From Escherichia coli DSM 30083 = JCM 1649 = ATCC 11775 (lineage in GTDB: Bacteria > Pseudomonadota > Gammaproteobacteria > Enterobacterales > Enterobacteriaceae): a stretch of DNA of 64,000 bases. A program made the translations under genes and the position numbers. This document shows, piece after piece, positions 55,046 to 63,585 of this stretch. How positions within the stretch are numbered: the stretch's first letter is position 1; each line of letters starts with the position of its first letter. The notes under the pieces are model-generated. The model worked only from the letters and a program-made list of their open reading frames with translations, was not told the DNA's origin and searched no databases. The stretch is taken from NCBI RefSeq assembly GCF_003697165.2, contig NZ_CP033092.2, positions 2,666,001 to 2,730,000 on the forward strand. Direction: 5' to 3'.

Positions 55046-56008
55046 TTAAAATTCATGAATGAACGGTTTGTCATCTGGTTGCAAAATGGTGGTTTTATTC
55101 GTTGCTACATTTAAACTGTTGTAGAGCATAATTGCCAGGTTCGATGCATTTTCAATCAGCGTTTCAAGATCCTGGTCTGTAATCACTACGAGGTTCCCTT
55201 CTTTATCCTTTCCACCACGATGCACTAAGTGATTTCGATTGAGGGTTGCCAATTCAATAGCTTCTATCGGACAGTCTTTTTGTACTTTTATATCGAATGT
55301 AGCTTCATAGCGGTCGATTACCTTTTTAGTGCTATGCCAGCTTGCACTGATCAAGTGTTCCTTGATTGACCTGATTAGCTCTCCCCTAATTTTCTCGATG
55401 GGTTCACCCTTGAAAGGCAACGCAGCAATATCTTTGCTTACTTTAAATTCAGTCTTACCTTTTTCTATACAATTGGCTATGTAGACATCATCTTTCTCTA
55501 TAGAATTAATGAATAGCTCAACATAAAGCGTTTCCAAAGCTGTAATAACATTCGTGTAGAGCAAACTAAGCAAGTGGTTTTTTTGCTGTTGTTCAGTTTT
55601 ATCTTTTGCAAGTTTTTTTATTTTATCGATATTATCAATGAATTTTAAATACGGATTACCGGAAGACGTTACAGCGTCGTAGATATCATCATCGTACCAA
55701 TCATCTATATTATTTGAGTTTCCAGACCAGTCAAAACATTGTGTTTGTAATTCATCTACTAATTCCTCAATATACTCAGATTTAACATATTGACCGAAGA
55801 TGGATTGTAGTTCTTCGCTCGCATCATACGGCCCGCCATATATGTAAGCATAGCCACCTTCTCTACTTTCATACGGACAAGCATTTGCCGGATCTTCAAA
55901 GTTTTCAAAGAACCAGTTTTTCATTACTTCGAGTTGATCTTTTTTGCTTATGTATTTTAAAGATTTTAGTGGAACTTTCTTTCCATTAACCTCGAAAACA
56001 ATTTTCAC
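55046..56008 (-). CDS. HEPN-domain protein, probable ribonuclease
   Basis: 320 residues from GTG 56008, chosen because GGGAG lies at good spacing and a promoter lies just before; the frame is open for 50 more codons with atypical content. The HEPN RNase signature Rx4H reads RNHLVH (Arg258, Asn259, His263) between two helices. Before it are an all-helical body (about 150-250) and an N-terminal region with YAYIYGGPYDASEEL. HEPN proteins with this motif are metal-independent RNases in many defence and toxin systems. Whether this one is active, and what controls it, is unknown. Confidence 0.7.
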   Translation of the reverse strand: MKIVFEVNGKKVPLKSLKYISKKDQLEVMKNWFFENFEDPANACPYESREGGYAYIYGGPYDASEELQSIFGQYVKSEYIEELVDELQTQCFDWSGNSNNIDDWYDDDIYDAVTSSGNPYLKFIDNIDKIKKLAKDKTEQQQKNHLLSLLYTNVITALETLYVELFINSIEKDDVYIANCIEKGKTEFKVSKDIAALPFKGEPIEKIRGELIRSIKEHLISASWHSTKKVIDRYEATFDIKVQKDCPIEAIELATLNRNHLVHRGGKDKEGNLVVITDQDLETLIENASNLAIMLYNSLNVATNKTTILQPDDKPFIHEF

Positions 56009-56041
56009 GATGTAACGCTCCCTTGTATCAATTGCGCAACT

Positions 56042-56050
56042 ATTATACCA
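56042..56050 (-). promoter_or_regulatory. Extended -10 promoter of the HEPN-GNAT operon
   Basis: The minus strand reads TGGTATAAT, a perfect -10 with the TGn extension. It sits 34 bp before GTG 56008, so the leader would be about 27 nt. The -35 region is weak, as is common for extended -10 promoters. It allows expression in the lysogen, independent of PR and Q. Confidence 0.65.
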
Positions 56051-56199
56051 CAGCGAAATACAGGGCATAACCTGCCTCCTTAAACTAACATACCATGAGC
56101 CAGCAATGTCCGCTATTGGCACAAAGCGGACAACCACGCTAGCTCTACCCTGTGCCACAAAATGTCAATTTGCATCTGAACTAATGCACTTTAATCTCG

Positions 56200-56622
56200 T
56201 CACTTCAATAAATACCGAACATCACCCTGATAAAACGACAATATGCGCTGCATAACTTCACTCTTCCGGCACTCGCGACAGATTATGTTCTGACGCCTGT
56301 CGTAGCGACGTATTTCTCCGTCAGGTAATGACCAGATAAGGTCCGGATCAACCGCAGATGGTTTCTTCAGCTTTGCCCTTGAGAGCTTTTTACTGGCATT
56401 TTGCCAGTCCTTACGCGCCTGTTCAGACGGGAATAACCCGTAACCAGAGTTGCATACATCGCCGCTGGCAACCAGCTCTCTTGCGAGAACGCTCATCAGA
56501 TATCTTGTCGCACCTGTCTTGACTTCCAGTTGCCGTAACGTCTCACGCCCACTCTGGCGTACGAGTTCAACAACCTGTCCTTTAATTTTTTCCCGCTCTT
56601 CTTGTGTAAAAACTTTTGCCAC
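56200..56622 (-). CDS. DUF977 protein, YfdN-like
   Basis: 140 residues. The N-terminal winged-helix pattern (IKGQVVELVRQSGRETLRQLEVKTGATRYLMSVL) is like YfdN of the KplE1 prophage. A C-terminal CRECRK pair follows. Part of the leftward early operon behind the replication gene. Role unknown. Confidence 0.75.
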   Translation of the reverse strand: MAKVFTQEEREKIKGQVVELVRQSGRETLRQLEVKTGATRYLMSVLARELVASGDVCNSGYGLFPSEQARKDWQNASKKLSRAKLKKPSAVDPDLIWSLPDGEIRRYDRRQNIICRECRKSEVMQRILSFYQGDVRYLLK

Positions 56623-56662
56623 AAGCCCTCCTGAAAATTACCTCATGACCAGAAATTAACAC

Positions 56663-57733
56663 TTACCCCCTGAAGCCCGGCGGAATTTCGTTATCCGGTT
56701 CAGAAATATGATTCACACAACGCTGGTTGTTCGTGCCGCTTACCGGGAGCAACCAGGGGTTCTCAAAATTCCGGTCCGGTCCAAAAAACGTCGTCGCTCG
56801 CTGAACAAATTCCGTTCCCGTTTTCCCGGTAGCCGCCAAGTATCTTGCGTAACGCCTCACGCCATCCAGCATGGCCTCTGGTGGCACCCCCTCGCGTAAT
56901 CTGGCCTTCCAGGCACTGAAAGCGGATTTCTTCGGGTTTGCCCCAGCACGCAACGGGTACTCCCGCCAGACCTGTTCGAACACATCCGGATAATCCACTC
57001 GTCCCACAGACTGCCCGGTGTTTTCCGGGACTACCCGATCGGCTTCCCGCTGAATGGCGGAATCGGCTTCGGGCTGCTGCAGTTGGTGTGATTGCTCCGG
57101 CCTTGCGGTCATCACCTGCTGCACAGCGCCCGAATCGGCTTTCAGCGCATACGCTGAATCGGCTTCCGGTGTCGTGCCTGCTGGCTGACCAAGATTGACG
57201 GTCTGAACATCCCCTGCCTGGTTCGTGGCGTTTTTTACGCCATGGACCATAGTGTTTTGATCTTCTTGATCTGTATCTTTATCTGTATCTTTATCTGTCG
57301 TGACTCGTCGTGACATGTGCGTGACATTTCGTGACGCGCCGTGACAATCGCCATTTTGTTCCCGCTTTCTTTCCCTCTCTCGCTGCGCCCTCTTGCGCTC
57401 TGCAGGAGATTTTGCGGTTTGCGAAATATTGCCGTTGTCCTCTTTAAGCACCTGGCGTTTTTCCCATCCAGTGATTAAATCACCATCAAGTACCCGCCCC
57501 TGCATCGTCTGCAAAATTGAATCAATTACCTCTTCTGTCACGTCGAGCGCACTTGCCAAATCTTCTGTCGTGACATCAATGTGACCTCGCGTGACATTTC
57601 GTGACGCGCTCACCAGGAGGTGGATATACACTGCCATCACTGTTGCAATTGGCTGCCCTGACACCCTGGCAATTGTTCGCCACTTAGGGTCATTTGGCAT
57701 GTCATGCCATAATCTGAGCCAGGCGTTAGCCAT
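56663..57733 (-). CDS. Phage replication protein, YfdO/DnaT-like
   Basis: 356 residues from ATG 57733 (AGAGG at 5-bp spacing); GTG 57739 is an alternative. An N-terminal winged-helix origin-binding-like domain (about 1-100) is followed by a highly charged, low-complexity linker. The linker has repeated EADSA phrases (about 190-235). A C-terminal DnaT-like region (KKSAFSAWKARLREGV) may recruit host helicase. It takes the place of lambda O/P. Confidence 0.75.
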   Translation of the reverse strand: MANAWLRLWHDMPNDPKWRTIARVSGQPIATVMAVYIHLLVSASRNVTRGHIDVTTEDLASALDVTEEVIDSILQTMQGRVLDGDLITGWEKRQVLKEDNGNISQTAKSPAERKRAQRERERKREQNGDCHGASRNVTHMSRRVTTDKDTDKDTDQEDQNTMVHGVKNATNQAGDVQTVNLGQPAGTTPEADSAYALKADSGAVQQVMTARPEQSHQLQQPEADSAIQREADRVVPENTGQSVGRVDYPDVFEQVWREYPLRAGANPKKSAFSAWKARLREGVPPEAMLDGVRRYARYLAATGKTGTEFVQRATTFFGPDRNFENPWLLPVSGTNNQRCVNHISEPDNEIPPGFRG

Positions 57734-57804
57734 ACTCACCTCTTCTGATACCGAATCTTTTTACTCACGAGTTGCCGGAAGCGATTCGATATGGCTATTG
57801 TCAG

Positions 57805-58230
57805 TCAATGTACTGCCACAGCATTTCCTGCCGGGCCACCACGGTTCATCTGATTGAAACCGGCGATTGCCACTGCGACAAAATCATCAGCGTCTCTCAC
57901 CAGTCGCTCCCGCGTCTCCACCAGCTCCCGAAAATAAGCTGAACTGTGGCTGCGCATTCTGGCCACCAGCAAAGGTGGCATTGCCTTTTCGATCGCTGGT
58001 AACAACGCCTGAATTTTTTCAACTGCATCAGGGGTGTCTTTCTCTATCCAGCGGAAAATTTTCTGGGTATTGCGAGCCAGGGCTTCCGGATGGCTGTCGT
58101 CGTACAGTTCAGGAAACGTCATACCCAACTCAAAATAAGCCTGGGTTATTCCAGCTGCCGGAACTTTTTCGCCATCAGGACGCGCCCAGGCATTCATCGC
58201 CATGCGGATGTGTTCATGCTTGATTTTCAT
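57805..58230 (-). CDS. YdaT-like protein (CII-position)
   Basis: 141 residues from ATG 58230 (MKIKHEHIRMAMNAW), alike to YdaT of Rac, which inhibits growth when overproduced. It sits where lambda has cII, directly after cro, which it overlaps by 17 bp. The 30 residues from LLPAIEKAMPPLLVARM onward are helical. Regulatory function is inferred from position. Confidence 0.8.
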   Translation of the reverse strand: MKIKHEHIRMAMNAWARPDGEKVPAAGITQAYFELGMTFPELYDDSHPEALARNTQKIFRWIEKDTPDAVEKIQALLPAIEKAMPPLLVARMRSHSSAYFRELVETRERLVRDADDFVAVAIAGFNQMNRGGPAGNAVAVH

Positions 58231-58456
58231 GAATCCCCCCTTGGTTAGAAGGCGGATTATGATCAGAACCGGGAATGACAACCGTCGGTATGTGTAACTC
58301 ATATTTGAGCGCCCCGGCAGTGACTGCCTGAATTAGCAACGCCCATTTCCACGGAACCTCTTCCCCCCACATGCTGACTGTGGTTTTTGACGTTCCTAGA
58401 GCTGCGGCTGTTTTAACAACTCCGCCAAAATAGCCTAATACTTCTGATTTTTTCAT
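58214..58456 (-). CDS. cro: Cro-like repressor
   Basis: 80 residues from ATG 58456 (MKKSEVLGYFGGVVKTAAALG). The helix-turn-helix is TAAALGTSKTTVSMWGEEVP. Divergent from the repressor across a 91-bp operator region. First gene of the leftward early transcript. Confidence 0.87.
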   Translation of the reverse strand: MKKSEVLGYFGGVVKTAAALGTSKTTVSMWGEEVPWKWALLIQAVTAGALKYELHIPTVVIPGSDHNPPSNQGGIHENQA

Positions 58457-58547
58457 GAGTCGCTCCATAAAACTGAACGCCAAAAGTTTAATAATCAAAA
58501 CCAAAGAAAGTCAAGAAACAAAACCATCTGTGTTTTAAAATCAAAAC
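58457..58547. promoter_or_regulatory. Immunity operator region between cro and cI
   Basis: 91 bp with recurring AATCAAAAC (58493-58501 and 58539-58547) and related ACAAAACCA / TGTGTTTTAAA half-sites, probably the repressor and Cro operators. The second repeat touches the repressor ATG. No ribosome site precedes it, so the repressor mRNA may be nearly leaderless, as lambda cI is from PRM. Confidence 0.7.
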
Positions 58548-59186
58548 ATGAACAAGCAAACAATATCTGAACGCATAACCCAACGTATGCATGCGCTAAA
58601 CCTGAAAGGCAAAGACCTTGTCAATGCCACTGGCGCATCAAAAGGCTCCGTAAGTCAATGGATGAACGGTGGAGGAGCGCCGTCCTCGCGTTACATAAGT
58701 TCACTGGCAAAAATATTGAAAGTAAACGAAAATTGGCTTCTTAATGGAGGAGAGTTAAATACAGGTGATTCGCTTGATCTATCTTTACCGCCGATAAAAA
58801 CGGTTCCGCTACTATCACTTCAGCAGGCAGCAAGCTGGAGTGATTATATGAAAAATTCCTCAATAACCTCTTGTGTGCAGCTTGTCGGAGAAATCCCGGC
58901 CAATACCTTTGCAGTTGTTCTAGAGAGTGACAGTATGTCAACATCTGGTGGGGGAGTTTCCATCCCAAATGGTTCAACAGTTTTTGTTGATCCCGATCGA
59001 ACCGTACAACCAGGAAATATTGTCCTTGCCTTACCCAAAGGGACCACAACACCTGTCATTCGTAAACTGGAGATAGAAGGGCCGGATATTCTTTTAGTCC
59101 CCACGAATCCTCGCTACCCTTCAATTATGCTGGATGATCTATCTTGCATATTGGGCGTATGCTTTAAAATTCAACAAAATATTTAA
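58548..59186 (+). CDS. cI: CI-type repressor (XRE + S24 peptidase)
   Basis: 212 residues. N-terminal helix-turn-helix (KDLVNATGASKGSVSQWMNG), linker, then a LexA-like S24 domain with Ser129 in ESDSMS and Lys173 in PVIRKL. Those residues predict RecA-stimulated self-cleavage on SOS induction. The scissile bond region reads LQQAASW, so the cut would be Ala-Ala or Ala-Ser, where LexA and lambda CI have Ala-Gly. Confidence 0.92.
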   Translation: MNKQTISERITQRMHALNLKGKDLVNATGASKGSVSQWMNGGGAPSSRYISSLAKILKVNENWLLNGGELNTGDSLDLSLPPIKTVPLLSLQQAASWSDYMKNSSITSCVQLVGEIPANTFAVVLESDSMSTSGGGVSIPNGSTVFVDPDRTVQPGNIVLALPKGTTTPVIRKLEIEGPDILLVPTNPRYPSIMLDDLSCILGVCFKIQQNI

Positions 59187-59478
59187 CCGACCTCATCTAT
59201 TTGATTAACTGTATGCCATCGTGGTGATGGCTTAACAGCTGCCTGCTTAAAATGTTTTGATAAAAAAACATTGACCTGAAAAGTTCATTTTTCTAAACTT
59301 AATTCATTCCCTCTCCCCACCCCACAGAATGCAGGGCAATACTTCTAGTTACCAGGCAGTGGTCAGGGGTTAAGTAGCCAGCCCGAGGCGTAAGAACATG
59401 ACGGCAGGGTTCAACTTTAATAACTATGCAGCAGGTTTTTGTTCCGCTACCCCGGCGTTAAGGGGAAATGAGGTCAGC
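59187..59478 (+). promoter_or_regulatory. Region between cI and ydfA
   Basis: About 290 bp without a supported gene. In Qin the matching region carries the dicB operon promoter; by analogy the rightward ydfA-ydfD transcript starts here. AT-rich with a TTGACC element near 59271. A 27-codon upstream extension of ydfA is open but not supported. Confidence 0.45.
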
Positions 59479-59634
59479 ATGGATACTATCGATCTTGGCA
59501 ACAGCGAATCTCTGGTATGTGGCGTGTTCCCCAACCAGGACGGTACGTTCACCGCGATGACGTATACCAAAAGCAAAACGTTTAAAACCGAAAATGGTGC
59601 CCGTCGCTGGCTGGAAAGAAACTCAGGTGAGTGA
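59479..59634 (+). CDS. ydfA: DUF1391 protein YdfA
   Basis: 51 residues (MDTIDLGNSESLVCGVFPNQ) nearly identical to YdfA of Qin and like YdaF of Rac. ATG 59479 follows GAGG. Function unknown; first gene of the rightward operon. Confidence 0.88.
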   Translation: MDTIDLGNSESLVCGVFPNQDGTFTAMTYTKSKTFKTENGARRWLERNSGE

Positions 59635-59635
59635 T

Positions 59636-59764
59636 ATGGATTTCGACACAATCATGGAAAAGGCTTACGAAGAATACTTCGAAGGCCTTGCCGAAGGCGA
59701 AGAAGCTCTCAGCTTCAGTGAGTTTAAACAGGCGCTTTCCAGCTCGGCAAAATCTAACGGCTGA
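59636..59764 (+). CDS. ydfB: YdfB
   Basis: A 42-residue acidic peptide (MDFDTIMEKAYEEYFEGLAE), the same length and sequence I know for Qin YdfB. It begins 1 bp after the ydfA stop, so translation is coupled. Function unknown. Confidence 0.85.
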   Translation: MDFDTIMEKAYEEYFEGLAEGEEALSFSEFKQALSSSAKSNG

Positions 59765-59793
59765 TAAGCGAAGCAGCACCGCGAGGAATCAGT

Positions 59794-60015
59794 ATGCAGA
59801 AACGAGAACCCGTCATCATCGCGCCAGACTATACCAATGATGAACTTTATGAGTGGATGCGCCAGAAAATTAATGCAGCGCAGGATTTGAAATGGGCCAA
59901 TGAAGCCAGGGCTAAGCAGGCTGAAAATCTGTCCGCTCTGGAGCAGGATATCACCAATCTGGAAAAAGCAGCGGCATTAAGCATTGCCAGAATGATTACA
60001 TACCCGCGTGAATAG
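59794..60015 (+). CDS. ydfC: YdfC
   Basis: 73 residues (MQKREPVIIAPDYTNDELYEW), like Qin YdfC, with a helical coiled-coil middle (ARAKQAENLSALEQDITNLE). GAGGA precedes the start. Function unknown. Confidence 0.87.
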   Translation: MQKREPVIIAPDYTNDELYEWMRQKINAAQDLKWANEARAKQAENLSALEQDITNLEKAAALSIARMITYPRE

Positions 60016-60353
60016 CTAACCAACGAAGCTAAGGTTGGTAATTAAGGAGTTCTCCACGGGTGAGGTGGAGTGCGTGCGCCGGACACGGGTGAGCATCCGG
60101 CACTGACAGTTTACTGAAAGGATATTTCCCTGAAAAGTCAGACCATAACGCGAAAGCGCACGGCGAGGTAGCTGGTTCATAGATAGCCTGTCGTTAAATT
60201 TTCGTCGACCGTGCGCTTCCGGTTGTGGCAATCCGCGAAATGGCGCGGCGGTAAGTATGGCGGGGTTATTCCTTCCACCGTTGAGGACACCGGGTTGTCA
60301 GGTTGACCATACGCTTAAGTGACAACCCCGCTGCAACGCCCTCTGTTATCAAT
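60016..60353. other. Leader region between ydfC and dicF
   Basis: About 340 bp without a supported gene. It contains several GC-rich hairpins. In Qin this is the processed leader upstream of DicF. Confidence 0.5.
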
Positions 60354-60406
60354 TTTCTGGTGACGTTTGGCGGTATCAGTTTTACTCCGTGACTGCTCTG
60401 CCGCCC
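60354..60406 (+). ncRNA. dicF: DicF small RNA
   Basis: The 53-nt sequence from TTTCTGGTGACGTTTGGCGG to GCTCTGCCGCCC matches DicF, followed by TTTTT. DicF is an Hfq-dependent sRNA that represses ftsZ and other mRNAs and blocks cell division. It is processed from the ydfABC-dicB transcript. Confidence 0.93.
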
Positions 60407-60580
60407 TTTTTAAAGTGAATTTTGTGATGCGGTGAATGCGGCTAAGCGCACGCGGAACAGTTAAAACCAAAAACAGTGTTATGGGTGGATTCTCTGTATC
60501 CGGCGTTAATTGTTAACTGGTTAACGTCACCTGGAAGCACCAGGCACCGCATCACAAAATTCATTGTTGAGGACGCGATA

Positions 60581-60769
60581 ATGGAAACGTTATTACCAAA
60601 CGTTAATACGTCTGAAGGTTGTTTTGAAATTGGTGTCACTATCAGTAACCCTGTATTTACTGAAGATGCCATTAACAAGAGAAAACACGAACGGGAGCTA
60701 TTAAATAAAATATGCATTCTTTCAATGTTGGCCCGTTTACGTCCGATACAAAAAGGATGCTGGCAATGA
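60581..60769 (+). CDS. dicB: Cell division inhibitor DicB
   Basis: 62 residues, about 90% like Qin DicB (METLLPNVNTSEGCFEIGVT). DicB works through MinC to block Z-ring formation and, in K-12, also limits infection by phages that use ManYZ. Substitutions are near the end (RPIQKGCWQ). Its stop overlaps the ydfD ATG (ATGA). Confidence 0.94.
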   Translation: METLLPNVNTSEGCFEIGVTISNPVFTEDAINKRKHERELLNKICILSMLARLRPIQKGCWQ

Positions 60770-60957
60770 ATACAGCATTTGCACTTGTTCTGACAGTTTT
60801 TCTTGTTTCCGGAGAGCCAGTTGATACTGCAGTCAGTGTTCACAGGACAATGCAGGAGTGTGTGACTGCAGCAACCGAACAGAAAATTCCCGGTAACTGT
60901 TACCCGGTCGATAAAGTTATTCACCAGGATAATAACGAAATCCCGGCAGGTCTTTAA
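60766..60957 (+). CDS. ydfD: YdfD, lysis-associated prophage protein
   Basis: 63 residues from ATG 60766 (MNTAFALVLTVFLVSGEPVD), like Qin YdfD. A short hydrophobic N-terminus precedes a Cys-containing tail (CVTAATEQKIPGNCYP). YdfD causes lysis when expressed in K-12, and DicB counters this by stopping division. Coupled to dicB by overlap. Confidence 0.9.
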   Translation: MNTAFALVLTVFLVSGEPVDTAVSVHRTMQECVTAATEQKIPGNCYPVDKVIHQDNNEIPAGL

Positions 60958-61049
60958 AACAGTTCCGTAATAAACATCCGATTTCATTCTTATATGCCAG
61001 CAATGGCAGGGATTTGTTCACCCTTAAATCTGTAATGAGGTAAAACAAA

Positions 61050-63521
61050 ATGAGTAAAGTCTTTATTTGCGCCGCCATTCCGGACGAACAGGCAATAAAG
61101 GAAGAAGGTGCCGTCGCTGTAGCCACTGCCATTGAAGCCGGTGATGAACGTCGCGCCCGCGCAAAATTTCACTGGCAATTCCTGGAACATTATCCGGCTG
61201 CTCAGGACTGCGCTTATAAATTTCTTGTTTGCGAGGATAAACCCGGTATACCCCGCCCTGCCCTCGATTCCTGGGATGCTGAATATATGCAGGAAAACCG
61301 CTGGGATGAGGCGTCTGCTTCCTTTGTTCCGGTCGAGACTGAATCCGATCCGATGAACGTCACTTTTGACAAGCTGGCCCCTGAAGTACAGAACGCTGTC
61401 ATGGTTAAGTTCGACACATGTGAAAACATCACCGTTGATATGGTTATTAGCGCACAGGAATTGTTGCAGGAAGACATGGCAACATTCGACGGACATATCG
61501 TTGAAGCGTTGATGAAAATGCCAGAAGTTAACGCCATGTATCCGGAGCTTAAGTTGCACGCCATTGGGTGGGTTAAGCATAAATGTATTCCTGGTGCTAA
61601 ATGGCCCGAAATTCAGGCAGAGATGCGCATCTGGAAAAAACGTCGCGAAGGTGAACGCAAGGAAACCGGAAAATACACGTCTGTTGTTGATCTCGCCCGC
61701 GCCAGAGCCAATCAACAGTACACTGAAAATTCAACAGGAAAAATCAGCCCGGTCATTGCTGCCATTCATCGCGAATACAAGCAGACATGGAAAACACTGG
61801 ATGACGAACTGGCCTACGCTCTCTGGCCTGGTGATGTGGATGCCGGAAACATTGACGGCAGCATCCATCGCTGGGCAAAAAAAGAAGTTATCGACAACGA
61901 CCGCGAAGACTGGAAGCGTATCTCGGCATCAATGCGCAAACAGCCTGATGCCCTTCGCTACGACCGCCAAACTATTTTTGGCCTTGTCCGTGAGCGTCCG
62001 ATCGACATTCACAAAGATCCCGTAGCACTGAACAAATATATCTGCGAATACCTGACGACAAAGGGCGTGTTTGAGAATGAAGAAACAGACCTGGGCACTG
62101 TTGATGTTCTCCAGTCATCAGAAACACAAACTGATGCAGTGGAAACTGAGGTATCTGATATCCCAAAAAATGAAACCGCGCCGGAAGCTGAACCATCTGT
62201 AGAGCGTGAGGGGCCGTTCTATTTCCTCTTCGCAGATAAGGACGGAGAAAAATACGGTCGCGCAAACAAACTTTCTGGTCTGGATAAGGCACTGGCTGCT
62301 GGCGCCACTGAAATCACAAAAGAAGAATATTTTGCCCGAAAAAATGGCACATACACGGGCTTACCGCAAAATGTAGATACCGCTGAAGATTCAGAACAAC
62401 CAGAGCCGATAAAAGTTACCGCTGACGAAGTAAACAAAATTATGCAGGCAGCCAATATCAGCCAGCCTGACGCCGATAAGTTGCTTGCTGCATCACGTGG
62501 TGAATTTGTTGAAGGGATTAGTGACCCGAATGATCCGAAATGGATTAAGGGGATCCAGACCCGCGATTCTGTGAGCCAGAACCAGCATGAATCGGAACGG
62601 AACTACCAAAAAGCGGAACAAAACAGTCCAAATGCGTTACAAAACGAGCCAGAAACGAAACAGCCTGAACCAGTGGCGCACCAGGAAGTGGAAAAAGCCT
62701 GCACCGCCTGCGGTCAGACCGGCGGCGGCAACTGTCCTGATTGTGGCGCGGTGATGGGCGACGCAACATACCAAGAAACATTCGATGAAGAGTATCAGGT
62801 TGAAGTTCAGGAAGATGATCCGGAGGAAATGGAAGGCGCTGAACATCCACACAAGGAGAACACTGGCGGCAATCAGCATCACAATAGCGATAATGAAACT
62901 GGCGAGACGGCAGATCACCCAATTAAGGTGAACGGTCATCACGAAATCACATCCACCAGCAGGACGTGTGACCATCTAATGATCGACCTTGAAACCATGG
63001 GAAAAAATCCTGATGCCCCGATCATCTCAATAGGTGCAATATTTTTCGATCCGCAAACCGGAGATATGGGACCGGAATTTAGTAAGACTATCGATCTGGA
63101 AACTGCTGGCGGAGTCATTGATCGGGACACCATTAAATGGTGGCTTAAGCAATCACGCGAAGCGCAATCTGCCATTATGACCGATGAAATCCCGTTAGAT
63201 GATGCACTGTTACAATTGCGGGAATTTATCGACGAAAACTCCGGTGAATTTTTTGTTCAGGTTTGGGGAAATGGAGCCAACTTCGACAACACGATTTTGC
63301 GCCGTTCATACGAACGGCAGGGGATCCCCTGCCCGTGGCGTTACTACAACGATCGCGATGTACGCACAATCGTTGAGCTGGGGAAAGCCATAGACTTCGA
63401 TGCCAGAACGGCTATTCCATTCGAAGGTGAGCGCCATAATGCACTTGATGACGCCCGTTACCAGGCAAAATACGTTTCAGCTATCTGGCAAAAACTGATC
63501 CCAAATCAGGCTGATTTTTAA
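61050..63521 (+). CDS. RecE-type exonuclease VIII with a DnaQ-like exonuclease C-terminus
   Basis: 823 residues. Residues 1 to about 620 look like the N-terminal part of RecE (exonuclease VIII), a long mostly uncharacterised region. A CxxC...CxxC zinc-ribbon-like motif lies at 551-565. The C-terminus (about 640-823) is not the RecB/YqaJ-type nuclease of Rac RecE. It has the DEDDh pattern of the DnaQ superfamily: DLE at 646-648, NFDN with Asp746, and HNALDD with His796 and Asp801. It thus predicts a 3'-5' exonuclease, not the 5'-3' dsDNA enzyme. No recT follows. AGGT-type ribosome site before ATG 61050. Confidence 0.85.
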   Translation: MSKVFICAAIPDEQAIKEEGAVAVATAIEAGDERRARAKFHWQFLEHYPAAQDCAYKFLVCEDKPGIPRPALDSWDAEYMQENRWDEASASFVPVETESDPMNVTFDKLAPEVQNAVMVKFDTCENITVDMVISAQELLQEDMATFDGHIVEALMKMPEVNAMYPELKLHAIGWVKHKCIPGAKWPEIQAEMRIWKKRREGERKETGKYTSVVDLARARANQQYTENSTGKISPVIAAIHREYKQTWKTLDDELAYALWPGDVDAGNIDGSIHRWAKKEVIDNDREDWKRISASMRKQPDALRYDRQTIFGLVRERPIDIHKDPVALNKYICEYLTTKGVFENEETDLGTVDVLQSSETQTDAVETEVSDIPKNETAPEAEPSVEREGPFYFLFADKDGEKYGRANKLSGLDKALAAGATEITKEEYFARKNGTYTGLPQNVDTAEDSEQPEPIKVTADEVNKIMQAANISQPDADKLLAASRGEFVEGISDPNDPKWIKGIQTRDSVSQNQHESERNYQKAEQNSPNALQNEPETKQPEPVAHQEVEKACTACGQTGGGNCPDCGAVMGDATYQETFDEEYQVEVQEDDPEEMEGAEHPHKENTGGNQHHNSDNETGETADHPIKVNGHHEITSTSRTCDHLMIDLETMGKNPDAPIISIGAIFFDPQTGDMGPEFSKTIDLETAGGVIDRDTIKWWLKQSREAQSAIMTDEIPLDDALLQLREFIDENSGEFFVQVWGNGANFDNTILRRSYERQGIPCPWRYYNDRDVRTIVELGKAIDFDARTAIPFEGERHNALDDARYQAKYVSAIWQKLIPNQADF

Positions 63522-63585
63522 TGTTCAACCCCGGTCGTTGCCCACCAGCTATAGTGGCGGCGACCATGATTAGCGAACGACGCTC

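Noticed and set aside
60990..61715. 241-codon minus-strand ORF opposite the RecE-like gene (and 60442-60987 opposite dicB/ydfD)
   Set aside because: Opposite known genes dicB, ydfD and the exonuclease; no ribosome site or family.
63522..63585. recT or another recombination partner after the exonuclease
   Set aside because: Only 64 bp before xis and no frame; recT is not in the window.
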